Notes under the pieces: model-generated | Seen by the model: the letters and a program-made list of their open reading frames with translations, nothing else | Told to the model about the DNA's origin: nothing | Databases searched by the model: none | Position numbers and translations under genes: made by a program | Origin: Acidisoma sp. L85 | Lineage (GTDB): Bacteria > Pseudomonadota > Alphaproteobacteria > Acetobacterales > Acetobacteraceae | NCBI RefSeq assembly: GCF_009765865.1 | Contig: NZ_LMUQ01000061.1 | Span: forward strand, 1-50,067 | DNA length: 50,067 nucleotides | Direction: 5' to 3' | Part shown: one piece after another, positions 17,408-25,513 of the stretch | Layout of the letters: every line of letters starts with the position of its first letter | How positions within the stretch are numbered: the stretch's first letter is position 1

Positions 17408-18918
17408 CAGGCGGCCTTGTCGAGCGGTGCCAGCGCTCCCGTCGCGGCGGCCAGGATCTCGTCGGCGGTCGTTTCCGCAGGGACAAGCCGCCGCACGATC
17501 CGCCCGCGATACATCACCAGTACGCGGTCGCAGATACCCTGCAACTCCATGAGATCGGAGGAGAGGATCAGAACAGCAGCCCCCTGCGCGACTAGATCGC
17601 CCAGCAGCCGGTAAATCTCGACCTTCGCCGCGACATCGATCGCAACCGTCGGCTCGTCCAGGATATAGATATCAGACTTGGCGCTCAGCCATTTGGCGAG
17701 CACGACCTTCTGCTGATTGCCGCCACTGAGGTCGCGCAGCCGCGCATCCGGCCCAGGCGTCTTAATCCCCAGCCGCTCGATCAGGCTCATCACCTGCCCC
17801 CGCTCCCGCCGCGTATCGATCAGACCGAAGCGCGTCAGCCCGCGCAGGCTGGCGAGCGTCATGTTCTCGCGCACCGAGATGTCGAGCGCCACACCCTGAT
17901 GCCGCCGATCCTCCGGCACCAGCCCGAGCCGCCGTGCGATAGCCCGCCCCGGCGAGCCAATCCTGGCCGGCTTTCCGCCGATCAGGATCTGTCCGCGATC
18001 ATGGCGCGTAAGGCCGAAAGCCGTCTGCAAAACCTCCTTCGCACCTGAGCCCACAAGGCCCGTCAGGCCAAGGATCTCGCCTGCATGCAGCGTGAACGTG
18101 ACATCCTCATAAGCGCCCGCCTTGCCGAGCGATTGCAGCGTCAGCGCGGCTTTGCCACAGGGTATCACCTGTTTGGGAAACATCTCGTGGATGTCGCGGT
18201 TGATCATGAGGGACACGATCTCCGCCATAGGCGTCGTGCGCGGATCGACCGTCGCGACATCCCGCCCATTGCGAAGGATCGTCACCACATCGCAGAGATC
18301 ACGAACCTCTTCGAGGTAATGCGAGATATACACGATCGAGGTGCCTTCATCACGCAGCCCCCGGATGATGTCGAAAAGCCGATTGGCCTCCCGCCGCACC
18401 AGCGCCGCCGTGGGCTCATCGAAAACCAGCACGCGCGGCTTGTTCAGAAGCGCGCGGGTGATCTGCACGATCTGCCGCTGCGCCGCGCTCAATTCGCTGA
18501 TCAGCATATTGCCCGAAAGCGAGACTCCGAAGGTCTCCCGGACGATCGCCTCGGCGCGGCGACGCATGGAGAACGGCGCCAGCAGCGGACCATGGCGCAA
18601 CTCGTTGCCCAGGAACAAGGCTTCCGCCACCGTCAGGCCGGGCACCAGAAGCGCTTCCTGGTGGATGATATGGACCCCGAGTTCTTCCACCAGACGCGGT
18701 GTGACGCTGCGGGGTTCCTCGCCATGGATCAGGATGCGGCCGGCATCGAGCTGGTAGAGACCGCCGAGGATCTTGATGATCGTCGATTTCCCCGCGCCGT
18801 TCTGCCCGATCAGCCCATGAATGGTGCCACGCCGCACAACCAGGCTCGCCCCATCCAGCGCGCGCGTCGCGCCGAAAGACTTGACGATATCGCGCAGCGC
18901 GAGCGCCTCCTCCGTCAT
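17407..18918 (-). CDS. Sugar-type ABC transporter ATP-binding protein, RbsA type (two ATPase domains)
   Basis: A roughly 503-residue tandem nucleotide-binding protein of the ribose/xylose importer class. The first domain has Walker A GQNGAGKST and Walker B VLVFDEPTAAL, with a variant signature LSAAQRQIVQITRAL. The second has LSGGNQQKVVLAKWL and YILDEPTVAIDVAAK, and its Walker A position reads GLVGSGAKEV without the lysine, as is usual for the second RbsA domain. I chose ATG at 18918, two bases after the upstream SfnB stop and with GGAG ten bases upstream. The open frame continues to 18990, but that would overlap the upstream gene. Confidence 0.9.
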   Translation of the reverse strand: MTEEALALRDIVKSFGATRALDGASLVVRRGTIHGLIGQNGAGKSTIIKILGGLYQLDAGRILIHGEEPRSVTPRLVEELGVHIIHQEALLVPGLTVAEALFLGNELRHGPLLAPFSMRRRAEAIVRETFGVSLSGNMLISELSAAQRQIVQITRALLNKPRVLVFDEPTAALVRREANRLFDIIRGLRDEGTSIVYISHYLEEVRDLCDVVTILRNGRDVATVDPRTTPMAEIVSLMINRDIHEMFPKQVIPCGKAALTLQSLGKAGAYEDVTFTLHAGEILGLTGLVGSGAKEVLQTAFGLTRHDRGQILIGGKPARIGSPGRAIARRLGLVPEDRRHQGVALDISVRENMTLASLRGLTRFGLIDTRRERGQVMSLIERLGIKTPGPDARLRDLSGGNQQKVVLAKWLSAKSDIYILDEPTVAIDVAAKVEIYRLLGDLVAQGAAVLILSSDLMELQGICDRVLVMYRGRIVRRLVPAETTADEILAAATGALAPLDKAA

Positions 18919-18920
18919 CG

Positions 18921-20132
18921 TCACAGCGCTCCGTGACGTGGCGGCTTGATGCCATTGAGATAGTAATTCCCGATCGCCGCATATTTCCACCGCACTGGAT
19001 CATGCAGCGTGTGGGTGCGGACATTGCGCCAATGCCGATCGAGATTGTGCTGCGCCAAAGTCGATCGCGTGCCCGCAAGCTCATGCAGCTTATTGGCGGC
19101 GGTCAGCGCGGCCTCGGTGCCATAGGCCCGTGCTTCCGCGACAGCGATGGAGGCGAGTGCGACAGTCTCGTCATTCGGCTCGGCAACCGCCTTGTCCACC
19201 GCTCTGCCCGCCCGCGCGAGCAGCGCATCGGCCGCGTTCTGCCGCAGCGTCAGATCGCCGATCTGCGCGATCGTATAGGGATCGTCCGTGGCGCGGTCCT
19301 GGCCACTATCGATCCAGGGACGCGTGAAGCGCCGCACGAAATCGATCGTATCGGCCAGCGCCGCCCGGCCAATGCCGATGTCCATCGCCGCGTGCATGAT
19401 CTGCGCGAAAGCCCCCATCGAGGTCGGCACGTCGAAAGCGTCGTGGAACGGGATTACGCCAATCGGATCGACCTCGACATTCTCGAAGATCGTCGTACCG
19501 CTGCCCGTCGTCTTCTGCCCGAAGCTCGACCAGTCATCCACCAAAGTCACACCTTGCGTCTCGGGCGAGACGAAGGCGAATAGCAAATTCCCTTGCGCGT
19601 CCTTGGCGACAGCCGCGACCCAATGGGCGAAGAGCGCACCGGTCGAATAGAATTTTCGCCCTTCGAGAATCAGGCGGCCATCCTTTGGCAAAAGCGTGGT
19701 CTTGTAGTCATGCACCGTCTTGGTGCCGATCTCGCTCAAGGCATTGCCGAAGCGGTCGCCATTCAGCACCCGCTCGAACCAGAGCTGCTTTTGCTCCTCG
19801 GTCGCGGTAAGCCTGATCGCCTCGACCACGAAGAAGTGGTTCTGCGGGATCTGCCCGATGCTGCCATCCGCCGCGGCTATTATGGCGATCACCTCCGCCA
19901 AGGTCGCCGCCGAAACTCCGGCGCCGCCATGCTCGCGCGGCACGGTGATGCCCCAAAGGCCGCTCTGCGAATATCGATCGATCTCCGCCCTCGGCAACCG
20001 TCGCTCGCGGTCGCGATCGGATGCGCCCACGGCGAATTCGACGGCGAGTTCACGCGCGACGACTAGCGCCTCGGCATCGCTGGAGATGCGGTGCGCGGGC
20101 CTGCGTTCGGAGAAGTTCGACGAGGCGCTCAT
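18921..20132 (-). CDS. SfnB-family acyl-CoA-dehydrogenase-like flavin oxidoreductase (copy 1)
   Basis: A 403-residue protein of the acyl-CoA dehydrogenase superfamily, in the SfnB/DszC-like branch linked to sulfur acquisition from sulfones and related compounds. Visible family parts are SGLWGITVPREHGGAG, SIGQIPQNHFF, RKFYSTGALFA in the flavin region, and ELAGTRSTLAQHNLDRHWRN with HDPVRWKYAAIG near the end. The start overlaps the LLM monooxygenase stop as ATGA, and the ATPase gene begins two bases after its stop. Enzymes of this group probably use reduced flavin to oxygenate their substrate; no flavin reductase gene is seen nearby. The true substrate is unknown. Confidence 0.87.
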   Translation of the reverse strand: MSASSNFSERRPAHRISSDAEALVVARELAVEFAVGASDRDRERRLPRAEIDRYSQSGLWGITVPREHGGAGVSAATLAEVIAIIAAADGSIGQIPQNHFFVVEAIRLTATEEQKQLWFERVLNGDRFGNALSEIGTKTVHDYKTTLLPKDGRLILEGRKFYSTGALFAHWVAAVAKDAQGNLLFAFVSPETQGVTLVDDWSSFGQKTTGSGTTIFENVEVDPIGVIPFHDAFDVPTSMGAFAQIMHAAMDIGIGRAALADTIDFVRRFTRPWIDSGQDRATDDPYTIAQIGDLTLRQNAADALLARAGRAVDKAVAEPNDETVALASIAVAEARAYGTEAALTAANKLHELAGTRSTLAQHNLDRHWRNVRTHTLHDPVRWKYAAIGNYYLNGIKPPRHGAL

Positions 20133-21523
20133 TGGGCGGCTTTCAATGTCGTGTGGCGAGAGGCGGCGGCGGGATGCTGCGCGCCAAGACGCGGGCCGCT
20201 GCCAGGAAACATTTTCTGGCGCAGCGTGCCGGCGCGATACTCGGTCTTGTACCGCCCGCGCCGCTGCAATTCCGGCACCAGAAGATCGGAGATATCGGCG
20301 AAGGTCTCGGGCGTCACGACATAGGCAAGATTGAACCCGTCGAGGTCAGTCTCCGCGATCCAGGCTTCCATCTGATCCGCGACTTCAGAGGCTGATCCCA
20401 CCAGCAGCGGCCCGAAACCGCCGATACCGACATGCTCAGCCACTTCGCGCACGGTCCAGGTCTTGTCCGGATCGGCCGTGGTGAAGGATTCCACCGCCGA
20501 ATGCACCGCCTCATTGCGAATATACCGCACGGGCTCGTCCAAATCGTAGACCGAGAAATCGATCCCGGTCCAACCCGACATAAGCGTCAAAGCGCCCGCA
20601 TGGCTGATGTAGCGCCGGTACTCCGCATGCTTCTCGCGCGCCTCCTCGCCCGTCCGGCCGACAATGGCCGTGGTGAGATTGAAAATGCGGATCGACTCTG
20701 GGGCGCGGCCATACAGCGCGGCGCGCCGACGGATGTCGGAAACATAACCCTTCGCCACGGTCTTGCTCGGCGCCGCCATGAAAACGCATTCGGCATGGCG
20801 CGCCGCGAAGTCGCGCCCCTTGCCGGAAGTACCCGCCTGGAACAACACTGGCGTCCGCTGCGGAGATGGCTCGCTCAGATGAATCGCATCCAGCTTGAAG
20901 AACTCGCCCTCATGCTTGATGCGATGGACCTTCGCCGGATCGGTGAAGATACCGCGCGCGCGGTCGCGCAAAACAGCATCGTCCTCCCAGCTGCCCTCCC
21001 AAAGCTTGTAGACCAGATCCATATATTCCTCGGCGATCTGGTAACGTGTATCGTGCTTCGGCTGCGATGCAGCGCCGGAAACTCCACGCGCCGCGCTATC
21101 CAGATAGCCGGTGACGATATTCCAGCCGATACGGCCCTTGGTCAGATGGTCTAGCGTCGACATGCGCCGCGCGAAGGTGAACGGCGGCTCGTAGGATAGC
21201 GTGCAGGTCACGCCGAAGCCGAGATTCTCAGTCACCCCCGCCATGGCGGAAACGGTCAGCAGCGGGTCATTCAGAGGAATCTGCGTCGCCTCGCGCAGCG
21301 CGGTATCCGTATTGCCGCCATACACATCGTAGACGCCAAGCACATCCGCCAGAAACAGCGCATCGAACTTGCCACGCTCCAGAATTTTCGCGAGGTCGGT
21401 CCAATAGGATAGGTCGATGTAGCGATCCGCCCGGTCGCGCGGATGCCGCCACAGCCCAGGCGACTGATGCACGACGCAATTCATGTCGAAGGCGTTGAAA
21501 AGGATCTCGCGGGTCGCGCTCAT
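20129..21523 (-). CDS. LLM-class FMN-dependent monooxygenase, NtaA/SnaA/DszA family
   Basis: A luciferase-like monooxygenase of about 464 residues. The family motif GRIGWNIVTGYLDSAARG is clear, as are the FDALFLADVLGVYD segment and the LFQAGTSGKGRDFAA flavin-phosphate region. Enzymes of this family (nitrilotriacetate, pristinamycin and dibenzothiophene-sulfone monooxygenases) use FMNH2 from a separate reductase. I chose ATG at 21523 (MSATREILFNAF), 8 bases after the stop of the upstream SfnB gene; the frame stays open to 21643 but overlaps that gene. Flanked by two SfnB-type genes, it probably acts in the same oxidative pathway. Confidence 0.88.
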   Translation of the reverse strand: MSATREILFNAFDMNCVVHQSPGLWRHPRDRADRYIDLSYWTDLAKILERGKFDALFLADVLGVYDVYGGNTDTALREATQIPLNDPLLTVSAMAGVTENLGFGVTCTLSYEPPFTFARRMSTLDHLTKGRIGWNIVTGYLDSAARGVSGAASQPKHDTRYQIAEEYMDLVYKLWEGSWEDDAVLRDRARGIFTDPAKVHRIKHEGEFFKLDAIHLSEPSPQRTPVLFQAGTSGKGRDFAARHAECVFMAAPSKTVAKGYVSDIRRRAALYGRAPESIRIFNLTTAIVGRTGEEAREKHAEYRRYISHAGALTLMSGWTGIDFSVYDLDEPVRYIRNEAVHSAVESFTTADPDKTWTVREVAEHVGIGGFGPLLVGSASEVADQMEAWIAETDLDGFNLAYVVTPETFADISDLLVPELQRRGRYKTEYRAGTLRQKMFPGSGPRLGAQHPAAASRHTTLKAAQ

Positions 21524-21531
21524 CGTCTCGC

Positions 21532-22755
21532 TCACACCCAGGCGTGGCGCGGAGGCAGCACGCCGTTGAGGGCATGATTGCCGATCAGCGCGTATTTCCA
21601 GCGCACCGGATCGTGCAGCGTATGGGTGCGCGCATTGCGCCAATGCCGGTCCAGCCCGTGCTGCGCCAAGGTCGAGCGCGTGCCCGCCAGTTCATGCAGC
21701 TTGTTACCCGCCAGAATCGCGATCTCAGTCGTCAGCACTTTGGCTTCAGCGACCTTGAGTGAAGCCTCACCCACCGTCTGCTCGTTCGCCTCCGCGATCG
21801 CGCGGTCCACCGCATAGCCAGCCTGTTCCAGGATCGCCTCAGCTGCGTGAAGCCGCAGGAAAAGGTCGCCGACCGCCGCGATAGTATAAGGATCTTCCCA
21901 CGCGTGATCTTGCCCACTGTCGATCCATGGCCGCGACTGAGTGCGCACGAACCGCACGGTATCGGCGATGGCGGCGCGCGAGATGCCCAGATCAACCGCC
22001 GCCTGAATGATCTGGGACACGGGCCCATTGGCGGAGGGCTGGTCATAGCCGAGATAGGCGGGCACCACGTTCCGCGCCTCGATCAAGACATTATCCAGCG
22101 ACACGCTGCCACTCGCGGTGGTGCGCTGGCCAAAGCCAGACCAATTATCCGTGATCTTCAGGCCCGGCGCCTGGGGATCAGCAAAGGCGAGATAGACCTT
22201 GCCGTCCTCGCCAGTCGCCGCGATCGGGATGATATCCGCGAAAAGCGCGCCGGTGGAATAGAACTTTTCGCCGGTGACCCTAAACGCGTCGCCGTCCGCC
22301 ACCAGTTTCGTATCGAAGACGCCGGCATTCTTGCTGCCCGCCTCGGAAAACGCATTTCCGAACCTGCGGCCTTCCAGCACCCCGGCGTAGAAGCGGGTCC
22401 TCTGCTCCTCGTTCCCGGTAAACCGCAGAGCCTCCACCACGCCAAGATGGTTCTGCGGAATTTGCCCGATCGAGGGATCAGCCTCAGAGATCATGGCGAT
22501 CACCTCGGCGACGGTCGCGAAGGAAACCTCGGCTCCGCCGTAACCGCGCGGCACCGTCATGCCCCAAAGGCCGCTGCCGGAGAAAAGGTCGAGTTCGGCG
22601 CGCGGCAGAATACGCTGCTGATCCCGCGCGATCGCCTCCTTCGCCATCTGAGGCGCCAGCTCCCGCGCAACCGCGATTGCCTCCGCGTCACTGCGGATGA
22701 CGGTGGCAGGGGCGCGAGAGAAGGCGACGCCCTTGTGGCCGGCGATCTGATCCAT
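21532..22755 (-). CDS. SfnB-family acyl-CoA-dehydrogenase-like flavin oxidoreductase (copy 2)
   Basis: The first gene of the operon, about 407 residues, and a clear paralogue of the SfnB protein at 18921. Shared blocks include SGLWGMTVPRGYGGAE, SIGQIPQNHLG, EKFYSTGALFA, and a nearly identical C-terminal region (KLHELAGTRSTLAQH through HDPVRWKYA). I chose ATG at 22755, preceded by AAGG seven bases upstream; a TTG two codons earlier is also in frame. The sequences have clearly diverged outside the core, so the two copies probably differ in substrate or form a mixed oligomer. Confidence 0.87.
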   Translation of the reverse strand: MDQIAGHKGVAFSRAPATVIRSDAEAIAVARELAPQMAKEAIARDQQRILPRAELDLFSGSGLWGMTVPRGYGGAEVSFATVAEVIAMISEADPSIGQIPQNHLGVVEALRFTGNEEQRTRFYAGVLEGRRFGNAFSEAGSKNAGVFDTKLVADGDAFRVTGEKFYSTGALFADIIPIAATGEDGKVYLAFADPQAPGLKITDNWSGFGQRTTASGSVSLDNVLIEARNVVPAYLGYDQPSANGPVSQIIQAAVDLGISRAAIADTVRFVRTQSRPWIDSGQDHAWEDPYTIAAVGDLFLRLHAAEAILEQAGYAVDRAIAEANEQTVGEASLKVAEAKVLTTEIAILAGNKLHELAGTRSTLAQHGLDRHWRNARTHTLHDPVRWKYALIGNHALNGVLPPRHAWV

Positions 22756-22824
22756 GCTCAAACCTTGTGCAGCAGCAATATTACGAAGCGAAACGCGTGA
22801 ACCCCGTAGCGTAACGCAGCGAGC

Positions 22825-22892
22825 GATCTAACGCAAAAACACCTACCGTCAACGATATTGTTATAATATGCTATCTTAAATAGTGTTATTTG
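22825..22892 (-). promoter_or_regulatory. AT-rich control region upstream of the SfnB-LLM operon
   Basis: This stretch is strikingly AT-rich against its high-GC surroundings. On the minus strand a candidate promoter reads TTGACG (22852-22847), 16-base spacer, TAGATC (22830-22825), ending about 70 bases before the ATG at 22755. Just upstream lie two short inverted repeats, ATATT/AATAT (22855-22869) and CTAT/ATAG (22871-22883), which could be an activator or repressor site. No regulator gene adjoins the operon. The gap 22756-23019 has no convincing gene. Confidence 0.5.
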
Positions 22893-23019
22893 GACGAGGA
22901 CCGATCCATGAGCGCGTGCAGGACGCCCGGTGGCGCACCCAGCGCCGGCGCCTGCTCAGCTCACGCCGAGCAGAGAGCGCGCGCCACGAACTCCGAGCGT
23001 GGTGGGACCAGACGTTCTC

Positions 23020-23859
23020 CTACGCCGCGCAGATCTCCTTGACCGACTTCATCACGGCCTCGGTGCTGAAGACCCGGTCGAGCCAGCCGTCCCGAAAAAT
23101 CTGCGGCTTGGCCTGTTCGATCGCGTAAAGCGCGCCATCGGAGAACTTGCCCTCCGGAAAAACCCCAAAGGCGATCGACAGGCCGATATTGATATGCCCC
23201 AGCATGAAATCGACCGCCGCCTCGCGCGGAACCCCCCGGCGCACGACATCATCCACGGCCTCCTTCATCGCGAGGCACAGCGTAATGCCGACGGTTTCGG
23301 ACAAGGCCGGCTCCAGCATCGCGATATTCTCGACCGTGCAGCGATGCGCCCGCATCACCGGCTTGTAGATTTCTCGCGCCACTTCCTCGCACAGCGCATA
23401 ATGCGCTTCAGGCCCCTGCATCAGCGCGCAAACGATATGCTGCTTGGCGTGAATGCCGCCGAAGAAATCGTTCTTCGCCACCGGGTCGGTCTCGTCATTG
23501 AAAATCGGCGGATGGCAGGGATGGGTCACGAAGTAAGTCACATCCGGGCGCACCGGCATTTCGCCCGCATAGGGCGCCGCGGCGTCGAGTACGATGAGCG
23601 CCGTGCCGGGCCGCACCTTGCCGATGATGTCGTGGGCGATCTTGCCGATCAGCCGGTCCGGCACCGCCATCACCACCACATCGGCCTGGCTCAGTGCAGT
23701 GTCCATTTCGACGCAATCTGCGCCAACCGCTTGCTTGAGCCGCTCGCGCCCTGCCTCGGAAACCTCGACATGATCGACGGAAAATCGCGATCCCTGCAGG
23801 TTCGTGGAGAGACGCACACCCATCTTTCCGCCAGCACCGAGTAAAGCGACCTTCGTCAT
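23020..23859 (-). CDS. apnO: D-apionate oxidoisomerase-like dehydrogenase
   Basis: A 279-residue NAD-linked dehydrogenase with a phosphogluconate-dehydrogenase-like C-terminal domain. The Rossmann motif KVALLGAGGKMG is at the N-terminus, followed by VVVMAVPDRLIGKIA and the THPCHPPIF segment of this subfamily. Its relatives include ApnO, which oxidises D-apionate and moves a hydroxymethyl group to give 3-oxo-isoapionate. The assignment rests mainly on context: the DUF1537 kinase gene lies 15 bases upstream and the RuBisCO-like gene is in the same cluster. It is the last gene of its operon. A dehydrogenase for another branched or C4-C5 sugar acid cannot be ruled out. Confidence 0.78.
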   Translation of the reverse strand: MTKVALLGAGGKMGVRLSTNLQGSRFSVDHVEVSEAGRERLKQAVGADCVEMDTALSQADVVVMAVPDRLIGKIAHDIIGKVRPGTALIVLDAAAPYAGEMPVRPDVTYFVTHPCHPPIFNDETDPVAKNDFFGGIHAKQHIVCALMQGPEAHYALCEEVAREIYKPVMRAHRCTVENIAMLEPALSETVGITLCLAMKEAVDDVVRRGVPREAAVDFMLGHINIGLSIAFGVFPEGKFSDGALYAIEQAKPQIFRDGWLDRVFSTEAVMKSVKEICAA

Positions 23860-23874
23860 CGGACTATCCTTGGT

Positions 23875-25275
23875 TCAAATTGGTTTCGAGGAGGACTCGC
23901 CGCCCGCCTTTATGCGAGCGAAGTAGTCCGGGCTGCCCATCTGGCCGCCCTTCAGAGCCAGTTCCAGCGCGGCATGGGCGGGGTCATCGGAATGCGCCTT
24001 GCACAGCGCCGCTCCGGGCACCGTCGGCGCCAGCGCGCTCAGCGCATAGACGCCGAGCGCCAAAGCCGCGTGGCTCGATGTGTCGCCGCCCGCGATGATT
24101 CCGCGATCGATTCCGGACTTTCGCATGACACGATCCAGGATGCGGCCGAGGCCGTCCCCGATGCGGTCATTAACCGTGTCCAACGCGACGCCAGAAGTTT
24201 CCACCACACGCCGCAATTCGGGCAGCGACGGATCATCCGGCCCCCGCGCCGTATAGATGATCGGGTCCAGCCCAGCCGACAGCGCCTCAAGCGCCGCCGC
24301 CGAGGCGCGATCCTTCTCCCTCTCCCAAGCCGCGCCATCGACCGCGGCCGTGGGATCAAGCCGAATACCCAGGAAACCGTGTTCCTCGGCCCAGGCGATC
24401 TGATGCGCCGTCACCGGCGAGCAGGAGCCCGACACCCCGACGATCCGCGCCGCCGCTGGCGCCGCACGCGGCGGTTCGGCCACCGGAATGAGCCCCGCCC
24501 GCTGCCAATGGGCGATCAGCGCGTATTCGACACCCTGGGAGCCGACAACGAATTGCATCGCCTCCCGATGCTCCCAGACCAGCCGCCCGGCTTCCGCGAG
24601 CGTCTCCTCATCGACAACATCAAGCGACATGATCTGGGCACCCTCGGCCCGCGCGATGGCGAGCGCATCATCCGCGCGTCCCTGCTTCATCGCAACGAAG
24701 TCGATCAAGCCCGAAGGAATAGCCGTCTGGGTCGCAAGATGCCGGGCGAGATCCGCCTCATGCATCGGCGTGACAGGGTGGCGGCTCATAGTCGGATGGC
24801 GGTCGAGCCGATATCCCACGCCCGCAACCGTCGCGAACAGATTCCCGAAGGCCTGGTAGCGGTGAATAGCGGGCGCCGCCGTGATCATGGGAATCCAACG
24901 ATTGCCGAAAATCTCGTCGCCGATCTCGATCGCCGCGCCAATGGAGCCGACCTCGCGCGAGGAATCGAAGGTCGAGCAGATCTTGTACTGCGCGAGTGGC
25001 GCACCGGTAGAATGCAACGCCGCGAAAATGGGCGGCAAGGCGACGCGCATCCAGTCGGGACTCTTGGACCGCGCGATGCCCGCGATGCCGATGCCTCGAA
25101 GGTTAGGGAACCGCGCTAGCTGCTCCGGCCGCGGCACGTCGAAGAACAACACGCTAGGTAGGCCCGCGAAGGTCAAAGCCTCCATCACGGCGGCCGAGCC
25201 CGTAAAGTCGTCACCGTAGAAGGCTATCAGCGGCCCAGCCGGCAGCGGCAAAGGTGTCGTTCTGCGATCACTCAT
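23875..25275 (-). CDS. oiaK: DUF1537 four-carbon acid sugar kinase family, probable 3-oxo-isoapionate kinase
   Basis: A 466-residue ATP-dependent kinase of the DUF1537 family. Visible motifs are FYGDDFTGSAAVME at the N-terminus, YKICSTFDSS, the SGSCSPVTAHQI segment, IIAGGDTSSHAAL and LKGGQMGSPDYF. In the apionate pathway this family phosphorylates 3-oxo-isoapionate at O4. The start is unusual: the only good ATG (25275) lies inside a TATAATG sequence with no room for a ribosome-binding site, suggesting a leaderless message. apnO follows 15 bases after the stop. Other family members act on 3-oxo-tetronate, so the substrate is inferred from neighbours. Confidence 0.83.
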   Translation of the reverse strand: MSDRRTTPLPLPAGPLIAFYGDDFTGSAAVMEALTFAGLPSVLFFDVPRPEQLARFPNLRGIGIAGIARSKSPDWMRVALPPIFAALHSTGAPLAQYKICSTFDSSREVGSIGAAIEIGDEIFGNRWIPMITAAPAIHRYQAFGNLFATVAGVGYRLDRHPTMSRHPVTPMHEADLARHLATQTAIPSGLIDFVAMKQGRADDALAIARAEGAQIMSLDVVDEETLAEAGRLVWEHREAMQFVVGSQGVEYALIAHWQRAGLIPVAEPPRAAPAAARIVGVSGSCSPVTAHQIAWAEEHGFLGIRLDPTAAVDGAAWEREKDRASAAALEALSAGLDPIIYTARGPDDPSLPELRRVVETSGVALDTVNDRIGDGLGRILDRVMRKSGIDRGIIAGGDTSSHAALALGVYALSALAPTVPGAALCKAHSDDPAHAALELALKGGQMGSPDYFARIKAGGESSSKPI

Positions 25276-25282
25276 TATACGA

Positions 25283-25313
25283 TCATTATACCAGCTAAAT
25301 CATGTGGAGCCAA
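25283..25313 (-). promoter_or_regulatory. Promoter and candidate GntR operator of oiaK-apnO
   Basis: On the minus strand, TTGGCT (25313-25308), a 17-base spacer and a perfect TATAAT (25290-25285) form a good sigma-70-type promoter. The expected transcription start falls 3-6 bases before the oiaK ATG. The -10 sits in TGGTATAATGA (25293-25283), and a second CATTATAC unit is repeated 11 bp away (25273-25280 and 25284-25291, plus strand). A near-identical motif lies upstream of the importer binding protein at 33458-33468. NanR, in the same regulator family, binds GGTATA repeats, which fits control by the neighbouring GntR protein. Confidence 0.55.
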
Positions 25314-25360
25314 ACGCCTTCGCTACGGCGCAATGATTCGATATCGAACGCCAACTCAAG

Positions 25361-25466
25361 CACCGTCATGGCACGCGCAGGCGGGGCGGCCCTCGCGTGC
25401 CATCCACGCCTGTCTTTGTTGCGCAAGCAAGGCGTAGATGGCATGCCTTCGCATGCCATGACGGTG
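25361..25466. repeat. Double extragenic palindrome (REP/BIME-like element)
   Basis: Between the gntR stop and oiaK lies a nested inverted repeat. The outer arms CACCGTCATGGCA (25361-25373) and TGCCATGACGGTG (25454-25466) match perfectly over 13 bp. Inner arms 25394-25410 and 25430-25446 match at 15 of 17 positions. The right half alone forms a perfect 9-bp stem, ATGGCATGC/GCATGCCAT, with a CTTC loop (25438-25459). This head-to-head layout and the CGTCATGGC core resemble a palindromic repeat common between genes in many alphaproteobacteria. It may end the gntR transcript or stabilise it. The gap 25314-25513 has no convincing gene. Confidence 0.75.
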
Positions 25467-25513
25467 AGGGAGTGAGCATGGTTCAAACCAGAGACATCCT
25501 GCTTTAGCGAAAG

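Noticed and set aside
25295-25486. A 63-residue open frame between gntR and oiaK
   Set aside because: It runs through the extragenic palindrome and has no ribosome site or family match.
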